Below, piece by piece: positions 32,582-38,671 of a stretch of 38,671 nt of DNA (positions within the stretch are counted from its first letter, which is position 1; each line of letters opens with the position of its first letter). A program made the position numbers and the translations under genes. The notes beneath the pieces were generated by a model. It was not told the origin of the DNA, did not search any database, and saw nothing but the letters and a program-made list of their open reading frames with translations. Source of the DNA: Flavobacteriales bacterium (GTDB lineage Bacteria; Bacteroidota; Bacteroidia; Flavobacteriales_D; Crocinitomicaceae); contig CANHSL010000014.1 of NCBI GenBank assembly GCA_947463385.1, forward strand, positions 1-38,671, in the 5' to 3' direction.

Positions 32582-33886
32582 TTAATAGTTCCAAAGGTCT
32601 GTTTCCCATGTTCTCATGGTTTCTTTAAACTTTTCTGCTTCATAAAGCGCATCTACACCATATCTGTAATCTTCCACGCTACGATCGTATTGATCCGTTT
32701 TTTTGTACATACGCGCAGAAAACATGCGTTTCCAGAATAAATCGTCGTATGACATTCTGTAAGCATCATTTTGATCGTTATAGACATAGTAATTAACCAT
32801 CACGTGACGCAACTGAGGGAAGTATAGCCAGAATAATTCTAATTCTACAAATTCTTCAGTAAACTCAGATGGTTGACCGTCTTCAAGTACTTCCAAAGCT
32901 CCTGTCGGAGAAATACCAATAAAATTAGAATAGCGAACGATTTCCTCTTGCTCTTCAACTCCGGAACGATTCTTTTCAGAATCAAACTTAAATCTTGCAA
33001 CTGGTGCAATACATATAATACGCTTATCCAACATAGAGCGCTCTTTGTCAAAGAACCAATCTTCTTTAATGTTATACGCTGTTATGGCTTGAGAATTAAC
33101 AAATTTCACAACATCTGGCTCTTTTAACGCCATGCCATCTGCTGCAGATTCCCATGCTTGTTTTAGAAAGGCCGAATCGCTTAAATGACGTCTTTCTAAG
33201 GCTTCATAATCTGAAAGCCCATCATCCGTTCTCAACACATTTGGATCATTCAATAAAGAATCTAACCATGCGCTGTATGAAGATCCGGATTTTTGAACAA
33301 TCCATTCATCCTCGCTCACTGGACGAGAAATCGTCATATCCTTTCCTTTAGCTCCATAACTAAGCGTTTTAGAAATTGCACTGCGATACTTTGCGTTGGT
33401 AAAAAAGTCATCTTTAGTTTTTTGAACTATTGGATACTTTAATTGATAGCCATCTTCAATCAAGGGGTTTTCATCACTACTCACCTTGAACACAGTTAAA
33501 TCACCTAAAATAATATGATTTGCAATAACTGTCCACAATGACCAACGTTCTTGATTCCTTACCCAACCTTGATTTGAAATTTCACTTCTGGTTTTTGGAA
33601 ACTGATAATTATCTGTGAAATAATCATACGGATAGAATAATTTGGTATTTACTTTCTCTCTGGCGTCAATCCTAGAATATACTCTCCAAGACTGGGCATA
33701 ATCGGCCAATCGCACGTATTCGTATTCCACACGACTCCTTACAGGAACCTCGTCTTCTACGACTACTCCATCAATTACACCATCCGGCAATGTATTTTGA
33801 GGACCTCTTAATACATCATTTCCAGGTTGAGCTATTGCACTTGCGCAAAATAGACTTACCAATAAAAAAGAAAATAATTTATTCAT
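32582..33886 (-). CDS. gldN: Type IX secretion/gliding motility protein GldN
   Basis: This 434-residue protein has a signal peptide (MNKLFSFLLVSLFCASAIAQ). GldN (PorN) landmarks include DYAQSWRVYSRIDAREKVN, FFTDNYQFPK-type KLFYPYDYFTDNYQFP, WSLWTVIANHIILGDLTVF and a C-terminal block, ELFWLYFPQLRHVMVNYYVY and MSYDDLFWKRMFSARMYKKT. In the type IX system GldN associates with the lipoprotein GldK to form the periplasmic ring under the outer membrane. It is longer than the roughly 300-340 residues I recall for Flavobacterium GldN; extra residues appear in the middle (about 200-275, from EDEWIVQKSGSSY). It begins 10 bp after gldM and ends the operon. Confidence 0.93.
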   Translation of the reverse strand: MNKLFSFLLVSLFCASAIAQPGNDVLRGPQNTLPDGVIDGVVVEDEVPVRSRVEYEYVRLADYAQSWRVYSRIDAREKVNTKLFYPYDYFTDNYQFPKTRSEISNQGWVRNQERWSLWTVIANHIILGDLTVFKVSSDENPLIEDGYQLKYPIVQKTKDDFFTNAKYRSAISKTLSYGAKGKDMTISRPVSEDEWIVQKSGSSYSAWLDSLLNDPNVLRTDDGLSDYEALERRHLSDSAFLKQAWESAADGMALKEPDVVKFVNSQAITAYNIKEDWFFDKERSMLDKRIICIAPVARFKFDSEKNRSGVEEQEEIVRYSNFIGISPTGALEVLEDGQPSEFTEEFVELELFWLYFPQLRHVMVNYYVYNDQNDAYRMSYDDLFWKRMFSARMYKKTDQYDRSVEDYRYGVDALYEAEKFKETMRTWETDLWNY

Positions 33887-33896
33887 CTTATTTAAA

Positions 33897-35738
33897 TTAA
33901 GGACCTACAGTTAATGTTCCTGAAATTAACTCAGTAACACCGGTTACAGAATTAACCACACTTACAGTTACACCAACGCGTTTTCCTGGTTTAATTTTTG
34001 CTACTGCAGACCCTGGAATTACAGCTCCTGAGAACTGAACACCGTCCCCAGATTGAACTTCACCACCTTTGATAACAAAATTCACATTACCAATTGGACA
34101 ATCTGGACCCAACGATACCACCAATCTTGCGCCGGCTGCTTTAGAAATTTTAGTTGTTGAAACTTGAGGTTTAGGGAACGGTTTAACCTTGTAGGTAAAC
34201 TTTCCAAAAGCCTTCGAATTACCTTGTGAATCCTTACCATTAACCGTTACGGTTACAGAATTTCCAGCACCTGGTTTAACTAACCATCCTTTGTAATTTT
34301 GACCATTGACATTGAAAGTACTAGCAACAGAAGTAGCTCCAACAACGGAAATTGATGATTCTCCTTTAGACCCACCAGCTATTGCAGTTACTTTATTGGC
34401 GTATCCACGATACATAATGCTAAACTCTGGCAATGTTACCGTACCCATTGGAGGTACTACAACCACCTTAGTCTCATAACGCTCAGTTTTTTCTGAACCG
34501 TTTTTCTTTCTGATGGTAACTGTACCGGATAACTTCATTTCACCTGAATTCGGAGCTCTTAATTTTACGATACCTACACCTTGTTTAGCTGGTACAGCAG
34601 TCCCCTGATCCGGTTTAACCATAGGTTGTCTTTCTGTATCAAAAGCAGCCATTAACACAGACATCGTAAATTCTTCGCCACCGTTTACCACAGCTTGATC
34701 CGGATAGGCTAAGGCCATTACTTTGTTAAAAGAATACTCACCTGCTCCAACTTTCTCTTGCAAATAAGCAACGGCTGTTGCTCTAGCTGTTAAGATTTCC
34801 TTTTGAATACTGGATAAAGAAGCTAAAACCGCTACAGAGGGTGCATGGTCAAAAGTTTTACCAATCCAATGCAACATTTTCTCACCTTCTGGCACCATTT
34901 CATTCTTCGTTAAGCTTAAATAAACTTCACGAATAATGTCCATTTCACCTGTAGGCTTGTTATCCACTGCCAAGGATTTCAATGCCGGCTCCAATTGGGC
35001 AAGCAAATCATCCTTATCCTTGAATTTATTGATCTTAGGATCATTAAATGTGAAACTCACGCTTTTACCTTTTGAATCTTTCATTGAATCTATTTTGGAA
35101 ATTGTATTTCCAGATTCACAGATTAATTGACAAATTTGGTTTCTGTAATCAAGCATTGAGTTCCATATCTCCATTCCATGCGCCTTTGGATCTGGCTTTA
35201 CCAACGCCTCTGAACTTGCGATACCCATTACCCGCATCCCCTCATCGTATTTGTCTTTACCTTCCACATGATGCAAACTCATGCGTATAGGCAATAAAGG
35301 GTACGGATTATTCTTAACTCCAGGATTCTTAGGATCTAAATTCAATGTCATCCCTTCTCTTCCATTATCCTTTAAAACAATCGCCTCATCTTTCTCTGTT
35401 CCAATTTTAACATCCTCTTTACATTCCATCAAAACAAGTAACTTAATCTTGTCGATCATCTGAACATTCTTAGCTGCTAAGTCATCGATTTTCTGAACCG
35501 TTTTCAACACTTCCTTCGCTTTCTCGCTGGACTCGTTCCCTGTGGCTTTCTCTTTTATAAGATCGTATTTTTCCGAGCCACGTGCATATTCATTGATATT
35601 CGCTATTTGAATATTCTCTTCAATCGCCACAAAGGCATCAAGAATCGTTTTTGCTACGTTTAAGGCCAAAAGTGCAGTTAAAACTAGGTACATCATACCA
35701 ATCATTTTCTGCCTTGGCGTTTCCTTACCACCACCCAT
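33897..35738 (-). CDS. gldM: Type IX secretion motor protein GldM
   Basis: The protein has 613 residues, with a short cytoplasmic start MGGGKETPRQK and a single membrane helix (about residues 11-31, MIGMMYLVLTALLALNVAK). The rest is a periplasmic chain of GldM domains: a helical D1 (EENIQIANINEYARGSEKYD; EKAKEVLKTVQKIDDLAAK) followed by beta-rich Ig-like domains (KVMALAYPDQAVVNGGEEF, GTVTIRKKNGSEKTERYET, GWLVKPGAGNSVTVTVNGKD). GldM and GldL form the proton-driven motor that powers secretion and gliding; GldM spans the periplasm to reach the GldK/GldN ring. It is longer than the roughly 510-520 residues I recall for Flavobacterium GldM. Confidence 0.95.
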   Translation of the reverse strand: MGGGKETPRQKMIGMMYLVLTALLALNVAKTILDAFVAIEENIQIANINEYARGSEKYDLIKEKATGNESSEKAKEVLKTVQKIDDLAAKNVQMIDKIKLLVLMECKEDVKIGTEKDEAIVLKDNGREGMTLNLDPKNPGVKNNPYPLLPIRMSLHHVEGKDKYDEGMRVMGIASSEALVKPDPKAHGMEIWNSMLDYRNQICQLICESGNTISKIDSMKDSKGKSVSFTFNDPKINKFKDKDDLLAQLEPALKSLAVDNKPTGEMDIIREVYLSLTKNEMVPEGEKMLHWIGKTFDHAPSVAVLASLSSIQKEILTARATAVAYLQEKVGAGEYSFNKVMALAYPDQAVVNGGEEFTMSVLMAAFDTERQPMVKPDQGTAVPAKQGVGIVKLRAPNSGEMKLSGTVTIRKKNGSEKTERYETKVVVVPPMGTVTLPEFSIMYRGYANKVTAIAGGSKGESSISVVGATSVASTFNVNGQNYKGWLVKPGAGNSVTVTVNGKDSQGNSKAFGKFTYKVKPFPKPQVSTTKISKAAGARLVVSLGPDCPIGNVNFVIKGGEVQSGDGVQFSGAVIPGSAVAKIKPGKRVGVTVSVVNSVTGVTELISGTLTVGP

Positions 35739-35783
35739 TTTTTCTAATTTTTTTAATTCGTACTACTTGATAGAAAATTCTTG

Positions 35784-36626
35784 TTAGGCACGCATCGCCT
35801 TCAACATATTACCATATACGTTGTTCAAATCCGTAAGATTTTGAGCCAACATGGCCATGTTTTCGCGGTACAATTTCGTGTCGTCAACAGAAGCAGAAAG
35901 GTTTTGCATCATGTCTGCAACTTGTTTTTGGAACCCTTGAGTTGCCTCCAAATGGGCAGAAGAACCTTGAAGTTGCAATTCATATACGTTATTAAGCGCA
36001 GCCAAGTTCGTTGATACTTTTTGCATTTGCTCACCAAAAGAAGCTCCATCTGCTGTGTTTGAGGTAAGACCAGCAATTGAAGAGGAAGCTCTTTCATATG
36101 CTTCAGAAAGGCTAGACATTTTCTTAGACGCCTCTTCCAATGAAGAAACATAAGAATCTGTAGCTGAAGCAGCAGAAGAAACACTTTTTAGTTGTTCCGC
36201 GTTATTGCTTAAATCACGCATTGCGTTTCCAAGACGATCTAATAAGGCCTGATCAATTTTAGCTTTTTCCATCATTTCAGCTACCATTTCAGTGGTACCA
36301 CCACCACCTGAACCTTTACCACCTGCAATTTCATGCGGCTTAGGAAAGGCATTAATGTCTTGTCCTTCTGGACGCTCATCTTCTGGTAATAGGTATGGGT
36401 AATATACAGCCCAATTTGGTTCGGCATGAAGCGGTTCCATGGCTGACAAACCAAAGATAATAGCCTCTGTTGATAGACCAGCAATTAACATTAAGTCAGC
36501 TCCAGGCCAGTGCTGAATTTTAAACAAGGCCCCGATAATTACGATTGCTGCACCATAACCATATACATACTTCATTAAATTTTTGTACCCTTTGGATGCA
36601 AAAAAACCACCTTTTTTACCACTCAT
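35784..36626 (-). CDS. gldL: Type IX secretion motor protein GldL
   Basis: The protein has 280 residues. Two N-terminal membrane helices (about residues 20-38 and 43-63) are joined by the conserved FKIQHWPGA loop. The second helix contains Glu54 (LSTEAIIFGLSAMEP), the intramembrane Glu thought to take part in proton flow. A Gly-rich linker (GGKGSGGGGTTEM) and a long Ala/Ser/Glu-rich coiled-coil cytoplasmic tail follow (YERASSSIAGLTSNTADGAS; KLYRENMAMLAQNLTDLNNV). GldL and GldM make the rotary motor of the type IX system. The tail is longer than in Flavobacterium GldL (about 215 residues as I recall). The gene lies 45 bp before gldM. Confidence 0.95.
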   Translation of the reverse strand: MSGKKGGFFASKGYKNLMKYVYGYGAAIVIIGALFKIQHWPGADLMLIAGLSTEAIIFGLSAMEPLHAEPNWAVYYPYLLPEDERPEGQDINAFPKPHEIAGGKGSGGGGTTEMVAEMMEKAKIDQALLDRLGNAMRDLSNNAEQLKSVSSAASATDSYVSSLEEASKKMSSLSEAYERASSSIAGLTSNTADGASFGEQMQKVSTNLAALNNVYELQLQGSSAHLEATQGFQKQVADMMQNLSASVDDTKLYRENMAMLAQNLTDLNNVYGNMLKAMRA

Positions 36627-36676
36627 AATAATTGAATTTAATTGTTAAACTTTGATTTATTTAATTGTTACAGATT

Positions 36677-38671
36677 TTACTTTAATTGAATATCCATTTG
36701 GATTTCTTCACCATTCTCAGCGTCTAAGTCTTTACCACCTCGACCTAAATGCGTCATTACATTACGGAATCCGATATAACATTTAGCAGTATCTTGATAC
36801 TCAAACGTTCTTGTTGAATTCTGTAAATAATAACCTATATCTTTCCAAGATCCACCACGAATAACTTTACGTTTTTTAACCGGATGATCGGCATCTTTAG
36901 CATCATACACATATTCTGAGTTCATGTCATGCGTGAATTCATATGCAGACTCATCAAATGCGGTATTACACCATTCTGCTACGTTACCAGCCATACAATA
37001 CAAACCAAAGGCGTTTGGATTGTAAGAGTATACTTTTACCGTATGGAATCCACCATCTTCAAAATAACGTCCTCTCATTGGTTTAAAGTTTGCCAAGAAA
37101 CACCCGTTGGCATTTCGAATATATGGCCCACCCCATGGATATTGAGATAATTCAAGATCTCCACGCGCAGCGCGCTCCCATTCTACCTCAGACGGTAAAC
37201 GGAAGTCATTTACATATAAATCACCGTTTGCAAGCAACCAGCTATGATATAACTGAGTTCTCCACACCGAAAAGGCTTTAGCTTGACACCACGTAACACC
37301 TACCACTGGATAATTGTCATATGCCGTATGCCAGAAGTAATTTTCCGCCATTGGATCATGGTAGGAATAGGTATAGTCTCTAACCCAACATAAGGTGTCC
37401 GGATATACATTAATACGCTCCTTAATAATGTAACGGCTACGATCAGAATGCCCGCGAATCGCGTTGTGTTGGCCTTTACTGTTGGTGTACCCTAAATCTA
37501 AGTCTTGTCCTGGATTGATTAAAAAATCTTGATCAACCAATACATTTCCTTTATCGTCTTTGGGAATTGATCTTCCTGAAGTATCTACCACATATTCTCC
37601 CGTAGTTTGATCAATAAACGGAGAAACTGTTCCATCATATTTCAATTCAGTACCATCATCCGTCAAGGTAGATCGGTGTAAGCCATTCGATTTATCGTCT
37701 TTGGAAAGTGGGTCTCTTCTATTAACTGAAGGCAAGTTTGGATCGTTAATTGTACCATCATACGCGTTGCGCGCGGTTTTTACTTTTCCTCTTTTCGCCG
37801 CTTCTTTATAGTCTATCCACACGTAATCGTAATATAACAAACGCGTATCAATTTGCTTGTTATTAAAAAACTGCTCGTCTTTAGAAACGTACATGTCCGA
37901 AAGTAAAAATAAGGTCTCTGGATCTGTATAATCTACCGGAGTTTCCCAATTTAACTGAAAATACTTGCGATTTTCAACACGTCCACCTTGAACGTCTGTA
38001 ACCTTCTTATATTCGGCAGCATCCTTGTTGCTTTTGTCGTCAACTTTTCCTTTTTTATCAACGCTAGAGTACGTACTAAAAATGGCAGAAACCTCATCAG
38101 GGTTTAGGGTAATGTCTAAGTTCTCCCGATCTTTTGGAATACCTTTTTCATCCTTAAAATTAAAAAAGCCTTGCGCCAAGCCTTTTTTACCAGCTTGCGA
38201 GTACCCCATTAACATTAAATACGCACGGTCTAAATCTTCCGAGGACTCTGTGTTTAAAAACGGATCAAAAGGATTGTTTCCACCCTGAACATCTGAACCC
38301 ATATTTAGGACTGTTCTGTAAGGCTCTTTGAAGAAATCATCTGGAACATTCACCCATTGCTCCGCGTCATCCGAAGACATTCTGCGGTATAATTTCTCAC
38401 GCGCAATGGAATCTTTCACCCAATGCACAAACTGACGATATTCGTTGTTTGAGATTTCGGATGCATCCATATAAAATGCTTGAACTGAAACCGTTCGGTT
38501 TCGGGTAGTATGCAATCCCATGATATCCTTGTCATTCTGACCCGCCTGATAGGCACCTGAGGGAATGTAAACCATTCCATAAGGCACTTTTCCTGGGCCT
38601 AAAATATCCGGATAGAAGGTGTCTCGCCCTTTAACCCCTACAAGATTTCCATCTACCGGGTCACACGACGC
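36677..38671 (-). CDS. gldK: Type IX secretion lipoprotein GldK (5' end outside window)
   Basis: The frame continues to the right edge of the window, adding 28 codons before the internal GTG at 38587. These start ASCDPVDGNLVGVKGRDTFY, where the Cys is probably the lipidated residue, so only the signal peptide seems to be missing. The visible 664 residues form a formylglycine-generating-enzyme (sulfatase-modifying) fold: YIPSGAYQAGQNDKD, MDASEISNNEYRQFVHWV, YPVVGVTWCQAKAFSVWR, RLPSEVEWERAARGDLE, NVAEWCNTAF and VIRGGSWKD. GldK forms the outer-membrane-associated ring with GldN. Two stretches in the middle look like additions compared with the roughly 460-residue Flavobacterium protein. The gene is first of the visible operon K-L-M-N. 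Confidence 0.94.
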   Translation of the reverse strand, partial: ASCDPVDGNLVGVKGRDTFYPDILGPGKVPYGMVYIPSGAYQAGQNDKDIMGLHTTRNRTVSVQAFYMDASEISNNEYRQFVHWVKDSIAREKLYRRMSSDDAEQWVNVPDDFFKEPYRTVLNMGSDVQGGNNPFDPFLNTESSEDLDRAYLMLMGYSQAGKKGLAQGFFNFKDEKGIPKDRENLDITLNPDEVSAIFSTYSSVDKKGKVDDKSNKDAAEYKKVTDVQGGRVENRKYFQLNWETPVDYTDPETLFLLSDMYVSKDEQFFNNKQIDTRLLYYDYVWIDYKEAAKRGKVKTARNAYDGTINDPNLPSVNRRDPLSKDDKSNGLHRSTLTDDGTELKYDGTVSPFIDQTTGEYVVDTSGRSIPKDDKGNVLVDQDFLINPGQDLDLGYTNSKGQHNAIRGHSDRSRYIIKERINVYPDTLCWVRDYTYSYHDPMAENYFWHTAYDNYPVVGVTWCQAKAFSVWRTQLYHSWLLANGDLYVNDFRLPSEVEWERAARGDLELSQYPWGGPYIRNANGCFLANFKPMRGRYFEDGGFHTVKVYSYNPNAFGLYCMAGNVAEWCNTAFDESAYEFTHDMNSEYVYDAKDADHPVKKRKVIRGGSWKDIGYYLQNSTRTFEYQDTAKCYIGFRNVMTHLGRGGKDLDAENGEEIQMDIQLK

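Noticed and set aside
1-38671. Genomic island, prophage or transposon in the window
   Set aside because: No integrase, transposase, terminal repeats or tRNA junction were seen; gene content and codon use look uniform by eye.

Overview
The window looks like a chromosome segment from a member of the Bacteroidota, most likely order Flavobacteriales and perhaps a Crocinitomicaceae/Fluviicola-like lineage. The evidence is the type IX secretion/gliding genes gldK-gldL-gldM-gldN plus gldH, a secreted subtilase with a type IX C-terminal sorting domain, a SusC/TonB-type receptor start, families largely confined to Bacteroidota (DUF2911, DUF6495, FISUMP), TAnnTTTG promoter elements, and few Shine-Dalgarno sequences. 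The lineage below order level is inference. No rRNA, tRNA, CRISPR, insertion sequence or prophage gene was seen.

Left block (1-8308, all minus strand). radA, an RDD membrane protein, rsmI, holB (DNA polymerase III delta'), ricT, gldH, a DUF6495 protein, a DUF2911 protein, an EamA transporter, a probable 33-residue peptide and the start of a TonB-dependent receptor follow each other with gaps of at most 26 bp and several overlaps. They probably form one long operon that runs off the left edge.

Middle left (8443-14083). On the plus strand are a small acidic-tailed protein, deoC, a full aldehyde dehydrogenase and a truncated aldehyde dehydrogenase without catalytic residues. The last two look like a split ALDH16-type enzyme beside deoxyribose-phosphate aldolase. 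Two minus-strand secreted proteins (DUF3298-type lipoprotein, FISUMP-domain protein) follow, then an array of 8-bp TTAGGANN repeats.

Middle (14084-24670, mostly plus). A lipoprotein and a diacylglycerol kinase-like lipid kinase lead to a three-gene cassette, SGNH - MBOAT - SGNH/LysM, that looks like an envelope glycan O-acyltransferase. A convergent glucosaminidase follows, then menA, then etfB-etfA-bifunctional nuclease-nucleoside permease.

Right block (24667-38671, all minus). Read in the direction of transcription, gldK (5' end cut by the window edge), gldL, gldM and gldN form the type IX motor/core operon, closed by a clear hairpin terminator. A second unit follows with its own promoter: a subtilase that is a probable cargo of that secretion system, a two-helix membrane protein, kbl, a small secreted acidic protein, a SulP transporter and a beta-carbonic anhydrase.

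Most of the window is ordinary core and family-typical gene content. The points I consider worth checking are the tiny HHDC peptide, the split ALDH16 with deoC, the LysM-tethered O-acyltransferase cassette with an inverted repeat overlapping its promoter, the exact TAnnTTTG-N4-ATG geometry (predicted leaderless mRNAs), the 8-bp repeat array and the enlarged GldK. I did not find clear evidence of a wholly new system; the O-acyltransferase cassette is the best candidate.
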